Positions 8,427-17,151 are shown, numbered from the stretch's first letter. The stretch is DNA of 64,000 nt from Lachnospiraceae bacterium (GCA_022767285.1 JALENY010000025.1:1-64000); one strand, 5' to 3'. Numbers and translations: made by a program. The notes: generated by a model not told the origin, from the sequence alone.

Positions 8427-9021
8427 ATGTTTTCCACCAATCTCTGCATATTATTGTAAAATTTTCCAGAAGTTCATGTCCATATTCTGTCAGCACGGCT
8501 TCCGGATGAAACTGGACACCGTATATGGGAAGTTCCCTGTGGCTGAGTGCCATGATGGTGCCGTCCTCCGCCCGTGCGTTTACCTGAAGCTCTTCCGGAA
8601 AATTCTCCTCACTGACGATTAAAGAGTGATACCTGGTAACCTGATATGTTCGGGGCAGATGGCGAAAAAGACCGGTTCCGTCTGTGAAAACAGAAGTTAT
8701 TTTTCCGTGCATGGGGCGCTTCCCTTTTTTTACTTCTGCTCCAAACACATGGCCTATGATCTGGTGTCCCAGACATACCCCGAGTACGGGAACTCTCCCT
8801 GCCGTTTTTCGAAGAATTTCCTTGCAGCTGCCGCAGTCTGCAGGACTTTTCGGACCGGGAGACAGAATGATTCCCTCAAGATTTCCTGCGGATAACATGG
8901 CTTCCAGTTGCTCTATGGTTATCTGATCATTCCGTACCAGTTCCAAATGTTCTCCCAGCTCTTCCAGATATCTTGCCAGGTTGTATACAAAGGAATCATA
9001 ATTATCAATCATTAAATACAT
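8392..9021 (-). CDS. pabA: Aminodeoxychorismate synthase glutamine amidotransferase
   Basis: A 209-residue class I glutamine amidotransferase that supplies ammonia to PabB. The triad motifs are clear: GVCLGHQ with the nucleophile cysteine near residue 80, and QFHPEA with His and Glu near 170; MIDNYDSFVYNL is the usual N-terminus. An ATG at 9153 is in frame, but the start at 9021 matches family length and has AGAGGAC upstream. It leads the pabA-pabB-pabC operon. In many Firmicutes the same subunit also serves anthranilate synthase; no trp genes are near. Confidence 0.92.
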   Translation of the reverse strand: MYLMIDNYDSFVYNLARYLEELGEHLELVRNDQITIEQLEAMLSAGNLEGIILSPGPKSPADCGSCKEILRKTAGRVPVLGVCLGHQIIGHVFGAEVKKGKRPMHGKITSVFTDGTGLFRHLPRTYQVTRYHSLIVSEENFPEELQVNARAEDGTIMALSHRELPIYGVQFHPEAVLTEYGHELLENFTIICRDWWKTYENNTSKAVCI

Positions 9022-9049
9022 AGATATTGTCCTCTTCTTTCTGATACCC

Positions 9050-9108
9050 GAAAAAAAAAGACTGCCAAAACAAATCCCATTTTTACGGGATTTTGTATTG
9101 GCAGTCTT
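9050..9108 (-). terminator. Intrinsic terminator in the pab leader (possible attenuator)
   Basis: On the minus strand an about 20-base stem (AAGACTGCCAATACAAAATCCC against its near-perfect complement, 9058-9108) is followed by nine Ts, about 30 bases before pabA. No gene upstream on this strand needs a terminator, and a promoter-like TAGAAT lies near 9150. It therefore probably sits inside the pab leader. Confidence 0.65.
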
Positions 9109-9386
9109 CCTGATTTGCTTATCCGGGCACACCTTACATTCGATTTTGTCCATTCTATCATAATTCTTATGCTGCGTCTATGAAAAAATATCCGATGGTA
9201 TATTTTTCATAAACAAATTGTAGCTGTCCGGAACCGCCATGAACTGACATATGTTATTTTGAAATAATTTAAATAGATACAGATGCTTTTTCTATGGTAT
9301 AGTATAAATATGAAACGAAGAAATATTGTTAAAAAAAGATGTGAGAAGTCAAAGAAACATGGAAAATGGAAAGGAAGAGATTGACA

Positions 9387-9950
9387 ATGGATAAAAAAAT
9401 CGCAGTGGTTTTTCCGGGAATTGGCTATCACGCGGATAAACCGCTCTTATATTATAGCAGTAAACTGGCGAGACAATATGGATATGAAATAAGCTGTGCG
9501 GAATATGGCACGCTGCCTGCCGGCGTTAAGGGCGATGCAAAGAAAATGTATGCTGCTTATGAAATGGCCCTGGAATATGTAACCATGCAGCTTGCAAAAA
9601 TGGACTTCACTTCATGCAGCCGTGTGCTGTTTATATCCAAAAGTATGGGAACCGCGGTGGCTGCCACCTATGATACAAAGAATCAGATCGGAGCCGGACA
9701 TATTTATTATACGCCGGTGGAAGCCTCTTTTCAGGCGATTGGGACCACCGGAATCGTCTTTCATGGCACGGCTGATGATTGGGCAAAGACAGAAGTGATC
9801 AAAGAAGAATGTAAAAGGCGGGGACTTCCACTGTTTTTGACGGAAAATGCAAATCATTCTATGGAGACGGGAGATGCCCTGCGAGATCTGGAAATCATGC
9901 GAGAGATCATGAGGGAAACGGATCATTATATAAAGGCGTTTTCCATTTAA
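9387..9950 (+). CDS. Small alpha/beta hydrolase, function unknown
   Basis: 187 residues with the plan of a compact alpha/beta hydrolase: a first strand KIAVVFPGIGYH, a nucleophile elbow-like SKSMGTAVA near residue 91 (serine in the middle of KSM), a strand ending in FHGTADD with a candidate acid near 133, and NANHSME with a candidate histidine near 156. There is no signal peptide, so it should act in the cytoplasm. The substrate is not identifiable. The start at 9387 has AGGAAGAG at the right distance; a longer start at 9366 has nothing. It precedes a TetR regulator by 137 bases on the same strand. Confidence 0.75.
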   Translation: MDKKIAVVFPGIGYHADKPLLYYSSKLARQYGYEISCAEYGTLPAGVKGDAKKMYAAYEMALEYVTMQLAKMDFTSCSRVLFISKSMGTAVAATYDTKNQIGAGHIYYTPVEASFQAIGTTGIVFHGTADDWAKTEVIKEECKRRGLPLFLTENANHSMETGDALRDLEIMREIMRETDHYIKAFSI

Positions 9951-10087
9951 AATTGCTTGAAGAAAATAACAGAAGATGAGATTGCTTATAAGATGATGCT
10001 GCTTCCCGGATCTCAGAAAGTATTCTGGATTTTTACAGGAAGAGGACATATTACACAGCCAGAACAAAAATATGTGGAGAAAATTCG

Positions 10088-10621
10088 ATGGGAATTGACA
10101 TGAAAGAAGTGATTGCAGAGGCTGCAGCCACTCTGCTGTTTGAAAAAAAGGTAAAAAAACTGACAGTGAAGGATATCGTGGAAGAATGCCATATCACACG
10201 TCAGGCTTTTTACTATCATTTTGAAGATATACCGGAGCTTTTGAACTGGGTTTTGGAAAAAGACATGGGAAAATTGCTTAAAGAGTGCCAGGCTCGGGAA
10301 AATATGGAAAGCAGTTTGAGCTTTTTCCTGTCCGCAGCCGTGGCTTTGCGGCCTTATGTACAGCGGAGTGTGCAATCCAATTATGGAGAAGAAATCGGGA
10401 GATTGCTGAATGAATTTACTTATCGTTTTTTTGAGCAGACGATGGAACAGGCCGAAATGTTCAAAGATTATGATCTCGTGGAGAGAAAGCTGATCATGCG
10501 ATATCATTGTCAGGCAATTTTAGGAATCCTGCGTGGATGGACTCAAGAGGATACACAGAATATCGATAAGATTGCTCATCAGATCTGTCTGCTGATAAAG
10601 GGAGAAATTCACCCCTATTAA
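10088..10621 (+). CDS. TetR-family transcriptional regulator
   Basis: 177 residues. The N-terminal helix-turn-helix is LTVKDIVEECHITRQAFYYHF (about residues 20-41), with the FYYHFxDxxEL signature of TetR regulators. The C-terminal half is helical and ends in QAILGILRGWTQE, as in the DhaS-like subgroup. It probably represses itself and perhaps the alpha/beta hydrolase upstream; the ligand is unknown. GTGGAGA lies eight bases before the ATG. A terminator follows. Confidence 0.88.
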   Translation: MGIDMKEVIAEAAATLLFEKKVKKLTVKDIVEECHITRQAFYYHFEDIPELLNWVLEKDMGKLLKECQARENMESSLSFFLSAAVALRPYVQRSVQSNYGEEIGRLLNEFTYRFFEQTMEQAEMFKDYDLVERKLIMRYHCQAILGILRGWTQEDTQNIDKIAHQICLLIKGEIHPY

Positions 10622-10648
10622 TTGAAAGCAAAAAGCCAATTGTTTTAC

Positions 10649-10691
10649 AAAAACGTCGGAGTGTAAAGAAATTTGACACTTCGGCGTTTTT
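10649..10691 (+). terminator. Terminator after the TetR gene
   Basis: AAAAACGTCGGAGTGT (10649-10664) pairs with ACACTTCGGCGTTTTT (10676-10691), with one G-U pair and one weak position. The right arm ends in the T run. Confidence 0.75.
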
Positions 10692-10762
10692 GACTATGGA
10701 GACCGGAGATAGGGAACGATAAAATAACAATTGAGAGAGGAAAAGCGGAAAGGAGAAGAAAA

Positions 10763-11188
10763 ATGGCACATGAGATACTCACCGTAAAATTGTATGAACT
10801 GGATAAAAAAATTGCACAGATTCACAGCAGAATTCAGTTAAGTGAGATGGCAGATCGAAAACAGATCGAGGCGGACCTTAAAGTATTTCAACGAGAATGT
10901 GCGGAAAACAGGATGGTGCTCAGGAACCGGCTTAAATACAGCAAAGCAGAGAAAGTAAGACAGATTTATGAGTCTTATGAGAAAATAGAGAATATTATCC
11001 GGGAAACAAAAGATAAGATCTGTGGGAGTGCTACTGAGAAAATGCAGGAGGATCTGCCAATAGAAGAAAGAATACTGCTGGCGGAGTATATCCTTGATTT
11101 TGCCATGCAGGCAGCCGATGAAGCGCTGTTGATATCTATGGAAGCAATTTGTATCCAAATGAAGCAGGAGGAGAGAAACGATGATTGA
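10763..11188 (+). CDS. Hypothetical coiled-coil protein coupled to FtsH
   Basis: 141 residues, almost entirely helical and charged, with heptad-like runs at about residues 5-45 and 55-85 (IEADLKVFQRECAENR and RQIYESYEKIENIIRETK). No signal peptide or membrane segment. I do not recognise the family. AAAGGAGAAG precedes the ATG. Its last eight bases overlap the start of ftsH, so the two are very likely translated together. A role as adaptor, regulator or substrate of FtsH is possible but rests on position only. Confidence 0.7.
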   Translation: MAHEILTVKLYELDKKIAQIHSRIQLSEMADRKQIEADLKVFQRECAENRMVLRNRLKYSKAEKVRQIYESYEKIENIIRETKDKICGSATEKMQEDLPIEERILLAEYILDFAMQAADEALLISMEAICIQMKQEERNDD

Positions 11189-13016
11189 ACACCACGACAA
11201 AAAGCCCAGTAAGAAACCTTTTATTTTTTACTATTCTATTGTGCTTCTTATTGTTATGCTGTTAAATGCACTGCTGTTTCCCGCTGTTCTTCAGTCAAGA
11301 GTAAAGGAAGTTGAGTACAGTACATTTCTGGAAATGGTGGACAGCGGAAAAGTAACAAACGTGGCAGTGGAAGAGGATGCGAACCAGATTGTTTTTATCA
11401 CGGAGGAAGAAGGAAAAACCGGTTATTACAAAACCGGAATCTTCCCGGATGACGGCCTTCGCGAACGTTTGGAAAATGCGGGAGTAGGATTCAGTGCGGA
11501 GATTCCGACCCAGAACTCCCCTCTTCTGAACTTTATTCTGACCTGGATACTGCCGTTGGCATTGTTTGCAGGCTTCGGGCAGCTCATGTTTCATATGGTT
11601 CAGAAACGAAGCAGCAACATGCCTGGAAATGCTATGAGTTTCGGAAAATCCAATGCGAAAATATACGCGGAGACAGAAACCGGAAAGACCTTTGCGGATG
11701 TTGCCGGCCAGGATGAGGCAAAAGAGGCGCTGACTGAGATCGTGGATTTTTTGCATAACCCGGAGAAGTATTCCAAAATCGGTGCAAAGCTTCCCAAAGG
11801 TGCACTTCTTGTAGGCCCTCCCGGAACCGGAAAAACACTTCTGGCAAAAGCAGTGGCAGGAGAAGCTCATGTTCCGTTTTTCTCAATTTCCGGCTCGGAC
11901 TTTGTGGAAATGTTCGTAGGTATGGGCGCAGCAAAAGTGCGTGATCTGTTCAAACAGGCAAATGAAAAAGCACCCTGCATCATATTTATTGATGAGATTG
12001 ATACCATTGGTAAAAAGCGTGATAATGGAGGCATGGGCGGAAATGATGAGCGCGAACAGACGTTGAACCAGCTTTTGACGGAAATGGATGGATTTGATGG
12101 AACCAAAGGTGTTGTAATTCTCGGTGCGACAAACCGCCCGGAATCCCTTGACCCGGCACTTTTAAGACCGGGACGCTTTGACCGGCGTGTACCGGTACAG
12201 CTTCCGGACCTCAATGGCCGTGTGGCAATCCTGAAGGTTCATGCAAAGGATGTCCGTCTTGATTCCGATGTCGATTTTGCAGCGGTCGCGCGGGCTACTT
12301 CCGGAGCATCAGGAGCGGAGCTTGCTAACATGGTCAATGAGGCGGCGCTGCGGGCAGTTCGGATGGGCAGAGACCGAGTTACTCAGGCAGATCTGGAAGA
12401 GAGCGTGGAAACGGTAATCGCAGGCTATCAGAGAAAGAATGCGGTGATGTCAGAGAAGGAGAGAAGGATTGTCTCTTATCACGAGATTGGGCATGCGCTG
12501 GTTGCGGCAAAACAGAGCAATTCCGCACCTGTCACGAAAATTACCATTATTCCCAGAACGTCCGGTGCATTAGGCTATACCATGCAGGTGGATGAAGGGG
12601 AACACTATCTCATGAGCAAAGAAGAAATTACTAATAAAATTGTCACTTACACCGGTGGACAGGCAGCAGAGCAGCTGGTATTCGGCAGCATCACAACCGG
12701 TGCCTCCAATGATATTGAACAGGCTACCAAACTTGCAAGGGGCATGGTGTCCAGATATGGTATGAGCAATGATTTTGGCATGGTGGCGCTGGAAACCGTA
12801 TCCAATCAGTATCTTGGCGGCGATACTTCCCTGGCCTGCTCAGAACATACTTCTGCCAAAATCGATGAACAGGTTATAAAAATCGTAAAAGAAGCCAGAG
12901 AAAAGGCAGATGAAATTCTGCGTGAAAATGAAGGAAAACTCCATGAACTGGCTGAATACCTCATTGAAAAAGAGACGATAACCGGTGAGGAATTTATGGA
13001 TATTTTGAACCGTTGA
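11181..13016 (+). CDS. ftsH: ATP-dependent zinc metalloprotease FtsH
   Basis: A membrane-anchored AAA+ protease of 611 residues that degrades misfolded membrane proteins and short-lived regulators. Two membrane helices (about residues 14-36 and 112-135) flank a small external domain. The AAA domain has Walker A GPPGTGKT (about 212), Walker B IIFIDEID and the arginine-finger region RPGRFDRR. The protease has the zinc site HEIGH (about 434, where HEAGH is usual) and the third ligand in SNDIEQAT near 510. The C-terminus is shorter than in E. coli. It overlaps the upstream coiled-coil gene. The HflK/HflC pair that controls FtsH lies 2 kb downstream. Confidence 0.97.
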   Translation: MIEHHDKKPSKKPFIFYYSIVLLIVMLLNALLFPAVLQSRVKEVEYSTFLEMVDSGKVTNVAVEEDANQIVFITEEEGKTGYYKTGIFPDDGLRERLENAGVGFSAEIPTQNSPLLNFILTWILPLALFAGFGQLMFHMVQKRSSNMPGNAMSFGKSNAKIYAETETGKTFADVAGQDEAKEALTEIVDFLHNPEKYSKIGAKLPKGALLVGPPGTGKTLLAKAVAGEAHVPFFSISGSDFVEMFVGMGAAKVRDLFKQANEKAPCIIFIDEIDTIGKKRDNGGMGGNDEREQTLNQLLTEMDGFDGTKGVVILGATNRPESLDPALLRPGRFDRRVPVQLPDLNGRVAILKVHAKDVRLDSDVDFAAVARATSGASGAELANMVNEAALRAVRMGRDRVTQADLEESVETVIAGYQRKNAVMSEKERRIVSYHEIGHALVAAKQSNSAPVTKITIIPRTSGALGYTMQVDEGEHYLMSKEEITNKIVTYTGGQAAEQLVFGSITTGASNDIEQATKLARGMVSRYGMSNDFGMVALETVSNQYLGGDTSLACSEHTSAKIDEQVIKIVKEAREKADEILRENEGKLHELAEYLIEKETITGEEFMDILNR

Positions 13017-13048
13017 CATATATCAGAAAAGAAATCAAGTGTTTAAAA

Positions 13049-13090
13049 AATGGACCCGGAGAACTGAAAAGTAATCTGGGTCTATTTTTC
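13049..13090 (+). terminator. Terminator after ftsH
   Basis: TGGACCCGGA and TCTGGGTCTA form a short stem with an A-rich loop, followed by TTTTT. Confidence 0.6.
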
Positions 13091-13378
13091 GATTATATTC
13101 TGCCGGGCTATCGTTCAGGTTATTTGTGCTGTGGATAAGCAGTATTCAAAAAGAAAGACAGAAAAGAAATTTCGCGGGGAGTGCACGGAGGCCGACTTGA
13201 ATCGGCATCGTTTTTTCCGCTGGAATAAATACCAAAATAATTACAAAAATCCTGATTTTATTCCTAGTATAAAGATAGGAATAATAGTATAGTATGAGCA
13301 TGAAGGAACAACACAGATGGTGGAATTTCGGAAATATAATGTAAACGAACTGTGATAGGAATATAGGAGGTATCGGAC
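13091..13378 (+). promoter_or_regulatory. Upstream region of the MtaA/HemE-like gene
   Basis: No gene is seen in this stretch. ATTCCTA (13260-13266) and TAGGAAT (13276-13282) form a 7-base inverted repeat around GTATAAAGA, next to the TATAGTAT near 13287, so it could be an operator overlapping the promoter. The ribosome site AGGAGGTATC for the next gene ends the region. Confidence 0.4.
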
Positions 13379-14416
13379 ATGACTGGAAAAGAAATCGTAT
13401 TAAAAGCAATGAATTTTGAAAAAACCCCACGGCTGCCGGTTGCAATTCTGGATGGATATGTATGGATTTTGAGAAACAACGGGCTGTCTTTCCGGGAACT
13501 GATCGACATGGAAGACTGCGGTGCAAAAATAGTGGAAAAAGCATTTGACGATTTCGGAACGGATATTGTATATCCGAATATTCATGCTTTTAACTTTTTG
13601 TTTGAAATTATGGGAGGAAGTGTAAGCTGTGATAAAAAGGGTGAGGCATTTGAAGTAACGAAGGCACCTTTATCAGAAATCTCTGACATCGGAAAGTACG
13701 ATGTTGACCAGCTATTTACGCAACTGGAGCAGAAAAAGGAATTTGCATCGGGAATGAAGTTGCTGGAATCATTGAAACAGTATTATGGAGATGAAAAACT
13801 TGTTGCTGCTGCAGGAGTGGCACCTTTAACCCTTGCGGGTATGATGCTGGGCGTACAGAATTTTATGATGCAGCTTTATGATGATGAGGATGGAACAGCT
13901 GCCCTGCTTGAATTTGCTACGGAATTTATCGTTCGGCAATGTGAGAGCCAAATTGCCCGAGGTGCGGATGCACTGTTGATTGCGGATCCGGTGTCTTCCG
14001 GCGACCTCATCAGTCCGGCCATGTTTGAGGAATATTCGCTTCCTTATTTAAAGAAAGTAACGGAACGGTTGAAAAAATACAACATTCCGATTATTCTGCA
14101 TATATGCGGTCACACGAAGGCGCGTCTGGAACCTCTGAAAGAAGCCGGTATTGATGGATTTTCGTTAGCTGCAGTTGACCTGAAAGAGGCTCTGGAGACT
14201 GCAAGAGGCCACTATGCGATTTTCGGCAATATGGATCCATTTGAAGTTATGCAGTCCATGACACCGGAAGGAGTATATCAGACATGCAAAGATCTTGGAG
14301 AGATTGCCGGCCTTGACGGCGGTTATGTGATGATGCCCGGCTGTGATCTGCCGCCCGCAGCTCCCCTGGCCAATATACAGGCGATGATCAGAGCGGCACA
14401 TGATAAAACAGAATAG
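13379..14416 (+). CDS. MtaA/uroporphyrinogen decarboxylase-family methyltransferase-like protein
   Basis: 345 residues of the HemE/MtaA/CmuA barrel superfamily. It keeps the zinc-thiolate ligands of the corrinoid-methyltransferase branch: LHICGH near residue 240 (His-x-Cys) and a further cysteine in MMPGCDLPP near 320. True heme-pathway HemE lacks these and has a different N-terminus. Members move methyl groups from a methylated corrinoid protein to a thiol such as coenzyme M or tetrahydrofolate. No corrinoid protein or substrate-specific methyltransferase gene is next to it, so the physiological partner is unknown. Strong AGGAGG ribosome site. Confidence 0.8.
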   Translation: MTGKEIVLKAMNFEKTPRLPVAILDGYVWILRNNGLSFRELIDMEDCGAKIVEKAFDDFGTDIVYPNIHAFNFLFEIMGGSVSCDKKGEAFEVTKAPLSEISDIGKYDVDQLFTQLEQKKEFASGMKLLESLKQYYGDEKLVAAAGVAPLTLAGMMLGVQNFMMQLYDDEDGTAALLEFATEFIVRQCESQIARGADALLIADPVSSGDLISPAMFEEYSLPYLKKVTERLKKYNIPIILHICGHTKARLEPLKEAGIDGFSLAAVDLKEALETARGHYAIFGNMDPFEVMQSMTPEGVYQTCKDLGEIAGLDGGYVMMPGCDLPPAAPLANIQAMIRAAHDKTE

Positions 14417-14436
14417 CTGACAATATAGAAAAGGAT

Positions 14437-14479
14437 GCGCCCGCCTGCAGATGTGCTTTTCCCATCTGCAGGCGGGCGC
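14437..14479. terminator. Perfect 17-bp hairpin after the MtaA-like gene
   Basis: GCGCCCGCCTGCAGATG (14437-14453) and its exact complement (14463-14479) enclose a 9-base loop. It is very GC-rich and lies 20 bases past the stop codon. No T run follows on the plus strand (AAACG). It may stop transcription by strength alone or stabilise the mRNA end. Confidence 0.6.
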
Positions 14480-14534
14480 AAACGATTCGTTTCCGGTAAA
14501 GAATATCCATGTAAGAAAAAAATGGGGAAATATA

Positions 14535-14563
14535 TTGACAAATAAATAACAAAGTGTTATATT
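14535..14563 (+). promoter_or_regulatory. Promoter of the manganese-type leader RNA
   Basis: TTGACA (14535-14540), a 17-base spacer, then TATATT (14558-14563). The expected start of transcription is near 14570, just before the first arm of the RNA element. Confidence 0.75.
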
Positions 14564-14574
14564 ATATCCAACAA

Positions 14575-14671
14575 ATAAAAGGGAGTAGCTGAACATCTGA
14601 ACAGGATGGATTTGCGACCGTCAACCGATGCCGAGAAGCATCCGTAACAAATGAGATAGCAAGACTTTTAT
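14575..14671 (+). ncRNA. yybP-ykoY-like (manganese) riboswitch
   Basis: The element starts with ATAAAAG (14575-14581), which pairs perfectly with CTTTTAT (14665-14671) as the closing P1 helix. Right after the first arm comes GGGAGTAGC, close to the GGGGAGUAGC hallmark of yybP-ykoY RNAs. Inside are small hairpins (CATC/GATG; GATGC-CGAGAA-GCATC), and GCAAGA lies before the last arm. The last arm is shared with the following terminator, as expected of a switch in which bound Mn2+ keeps P1 and lets transcription continue. The family call is from memory of the consensus; a covariance-model search would decide. Confidence 0.62.
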
Positions 14672-14703
14672 TGTGGCAGACGTCATGATAAGGGTCTTTT
14701 TTT
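14659..14703 (+). terminator. Terminator of the manganese-type riboswitch
   Basis: AAGACTTTTAT (14661-14671) pairs with ATAAGGGTCTT (14688-14698, two G-U pairs), followed by seven Ts. Its left arm overlaps the P1 closing strand, giving a mutually exclusive fold. Confidence 0.75.
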
Positions 14704-14736
14704 ATTTCACAGGAAATTTCTTTCCTGTGAAATAAA
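14701..14736. terminator. Perfect 16-bp hairpin with four-base loop
   Basis: TTTATTTCACAGGAAA (14701-14716) and its exact complement (14721-14736) surround a TTTC loop; Ts precede it and As follow it. It could terminate in both directions or be a scar of a lost element. The next 400 bases, up to hflK, contain no recognisable gene. An open frame at 14740-15018 and a 12-codon ORF with a fine AAGGAGGAG site at 14886 are both unconvincing. Confidence 0.6.
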
Positions 14737-15143
14737 AAAATGCTTCACCTGGATTGCACTGCGGCAGAGTGGAATATGCCGTTAATGTGCTTCACCGCAG
14801 GCGTAGAATCTGCGGGCAGGATTCTTATTTGTAACTGGAATGTAATGACAGCTGCCACAGACAACTTGCAGAAAAGGAGGAGAAAATGCGAAACAAAATC
14901 TTCAAAATATCTGGTTCAAAGTAAAATTGCGGACACCCGTCAGCAGTTGGCTGAGGCAGCCAGTCGGGTAGAAAAGATACTGACCGATTTGAAATTTCAA
15001 TATGGATACATATCATAGTCATGGTATAGTATTTATATGAGCAATGTGTCAGGTTGCGAGAAACAAAAACGGATGTATGCGGAGTGTGCTGCGATCTGGT
15101 AGTGAAATGGCATAATATTTACAAAAAGAAAGGAAGAAAAACT

Positions 15144-16148
15144 ATGTTTGGAAGAAAAAAACAACATGTTGCACAGGAACCGGAAAATCTGAATAAGAGC
15201 CAAAAGATGCCGGAGCTGCGTAAACTGAAAAAAATTATTATCGGTGTGTTTATTGGGGCATTTGCAATTATCACAATTCTTCAGTCTCTCTATTCTCTAC
15301 AGGAAGATGAATACGCCGTGGTTCAGACTTTTGGATATGTGCAGGTGGTGGAAACGCCCGGTATTAAGTTTAAAATCCCTTATGTTCAGACAGTTCACAA
15401 AGTGAGCAAAGCATCAAAACAGTTTGCGGTAGGATATGATCTGGATACAGACGAATCCATTGACAAAGAGTCATTTATGATCACCAGCGATTATAATTTT
15501 GTAAATGTTGATTTTTACTTTGAATATCAGATTGTGGATCCCATAAAATATTTTTATGCATCAGAGGAACCGGAAGTTATTGTAAAAAATCTGGCACAGA
15601 GCTACATACGTGATACAGTGGGAAGCCATGGGGTAGATGAAGTTCTGACCACCGGAAAATATGCGATTCAGTCAGAAATCAAGACGAAACTTCAGGAGAG
15701 GATGGAACTGGAAGATATTGGTATTCAGATTACAAACGCGGTAATTCAGGATGCAGAAGTGCCTACTGTGGAAGTCGCCCAGGCTTTTAAGAATGTGGAA
15801 GATGCAAAACAGGGTATGGAAACCGCCATCAACAATGCAAATGCTGACGCGAACACCAGAATACCGGCAGCAAATGCGGAGGCGGATAAGATTATAAAAG
15901 ATGCACAGGCGCAGAAAGAGGCTCTGATTGCGGAGGCAGAAGGACAGGTTGCCCGTTTCAATTCTCTCTATGAAGAGTATATCAAGTTCCCGTTGATTAC
16001 AAAACAGCGTATGTTCTATGAAACGCTTGAAGAAGTGCTGCCGAATATGGAGATCTATATTACGGATGGTTCCACACAGACCTTGCTTCCGCTGGAATCA
16101 TTCAGCACAATTGATGTTAACAATGGATCCGGTACAAAGGAGGAATAA
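15144..16148 (+). CDS. hflK: HflK-like SPFH/band 7 membrane protein
   Basis: 334 residues: a basic cytoplasmic N-terminus, one membrane helix (about residues 30-52), then a stomatin/prohibitin domain starting EDEYAVVQTFGYVQVVETPGI, and a long Ala/Glu-rich coiled coil (about 215-290). HflK and HflC form a membrane ring that encloses FtsH and restrains its proteolysis. The frame is open from 15054, but GAAAGGAAG precedes the ATG at 15144 and that start gives the normal N-terminus. hflC follows after 2 bases. The ftsH gene is 2 kb upstream, supporting the assignment. Confidence 0.88.
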   Translation: MFGRKKQHVAQEPENLNKSQKMPELRKLKKIIIGVFIGAFAIITILQSLYSLQEDEYAVVQTFGYVQVVETPGIKFKIPYVQTVHKVSKASKQFAVGYDLDTDESIDKESFMITSDYNFVNVDFYFEYQIVDPIKYFYASEEPEVIVKNLAQSYIRDTVGSHGVDEVLTTGKYAIQSEIKTKLQERMELEDIGIQITNAVIQDAEVPTVEVAQAFKNVEDAKQGMETAINNANADANTRIPAANAEADKIIKDAQAQKEALIAEAEGQVARFNSLYEEYIKFPLITKQRMFYETLEEVLPNMEIYITDGSTQTLLPLESFSTIDVNNGSGTKEE

Positions 16149-16150
16149 TC

Positions 16151-17023
16151 ATGAAGAAAAAAGCTATTATCATCCCGTGTGTCATTATTATTTTATTATT
16201 GTCGTTGTCATCCGCTGTGGTAACGAAGCCGGGTGAATATCGTGTTATCAAACAATTCGGTAAAATTGTTCGAGTAGAAGAAAATGACGGTTCCACATAT
16301 GGATTAAGCTGGAAAATACCGTTTATTCAGACCGAAACCGCGATCAGTTCCAAAATGAAGCTCAGTGACCTTCCGGCCAGCGATGTTATGACTTCAGACA
16401 AAAAGTCCATGATTTCCGACTGTTTTGTGCTGTGGAAGATTGAAGATCCGGTAAAATTCATCCAGAAACTGAGCGGATCCGAGCAGAATGCGGAATCCCG
16501 CATCAGCTCCAATGTTTACAATGCACTGAAAAATGTAATCAGCAGCCTCTCCCAGGAAGAAGTAATTTCAGGAAGGGACGGGGAACTGGCAAACCTTCTG
16601 ACCGAAAAGCTGGGTACCAATTTGGAATCCTACGGCATTAAAGTAGAGAAAATCGAGACGAAGATGCTGGATCTGCCAAGTGAAAACAAAGATGCAGTGT
16701 ACAACCGTATGATCTCTGAAAGGAACAATATTGCCGCATCCTATACCGCTCAGGGCGAACAGCAGGCTCAGGAAATCAAGAATGACACCAACGAGCAGGT
16801 TACGGTCCTCCTGGCACAGGCTCAGAAACAGGCAGATACAACCATCGCCGAAGGGGAAGCGGAGTACATGAGGATCTTAAGCAGCGCTTACAATGATGAG
16901 AGCAAAGCAGATTTCTATGGGTTTGTAAGACAACTGGATGCAGTGAAAGCGACGCTGAAAAACGGTGATAACACCATCGTTCTCGATAAGGATTCACCGA
17001 TTGCGGAAGTTTTCTATGAATAA
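16151..17023 (+). CDS. hflC: HflC-like SPFH/band 7 membrane protein
   Basis: 290 residues: an N-terminal membrane helix (residues 4-22) directly followed by the SPFH domain (KPGEYRVIKQFGKIVRV), then a helical region with AQKQADTTIAEGEAEYMRIL near residues 220-240, which is typical of HflC. It completes the HflKC complex with the preceding gene; GGAGGAATAATC before the ATG overlaps the end of hflK. A terminator lies 25 bases after the stop. It is somewhat shorter than E. coli HflC. Confidence 0.88.
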   Translation: MKKKAIIIPCVIIILLLSLSSAVVTKPGEYRVIKQFGKIVRVEENDGSTYGLSWKIPFIQTETAISSKMKLSDLPASDVMTSDKKSMISDCFVLWKIEDPVKFIQKLSGSEQNAESRISSNVYNALKNVISSLSQEEVISGRDGELANLLTEKLGTNLESYGIKVEKIETKMLDLPSENKDAVYNRMISERNNIAASYTAQGEQQAQEIKNDTNEQVTVLLAQAQKQADTTIAEGEAEYMRILSSAYNDESKADFYGFVRQLDAVKATLKNGDNTIVLDKDSPIAEVFYE

Positions 17024-17049
17024 AAAACGTGAATAACTAATGAATGGAA

Positions 17050-17094
17050 AGGCACCCTGCAGGGCAATTGCGCAGGGTGTCTTTTACATTAAGG
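17050..17094 (+). terminator. Terminator after hflC
   Basis: GGCACCCTGC pairs with GCAGGGTGTC around an 11-base loop, followed by TTTT. Confidence 0.75.
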
Positions 17095-17151
17095 TAAATG
17101 TGGCAGAAAATTCCTTCCTATTTGAATACATTTCGATTATAATAAAATAGT

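Noticed and set aside
7047-9021. Reading pabA-pabB as the anthranilate synthase trpG-trpE
   Set aside because: The PIKGT lysine, the linked aminodeoxychorismate lyase, and the absence of other trp genes favour p-aminobenzoate synthesis.
13379-14416. Annotating the MtaA-like gene as heme-pathway uroporphyrinogen decarboxylase
   Set aside because: It has the HxC and distal Cys zinc ligands of corrinoid methyltransferases, and no heme genes are nearby.
14886-14924. 12-codon ORF with an excellent AAGGAGGAG site before hflK
   Set aside because: Too short to support. A frameshift of a longer small protein is possible, but no homology can be seen to back it.
14740-15018. 92-codon open frame after the manganese-type riboswitch
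   Set aside because: It begins in the A-run after a terminator hairpin without a ribosome site, has biased composition and no recognisable domain; left as non-coding.
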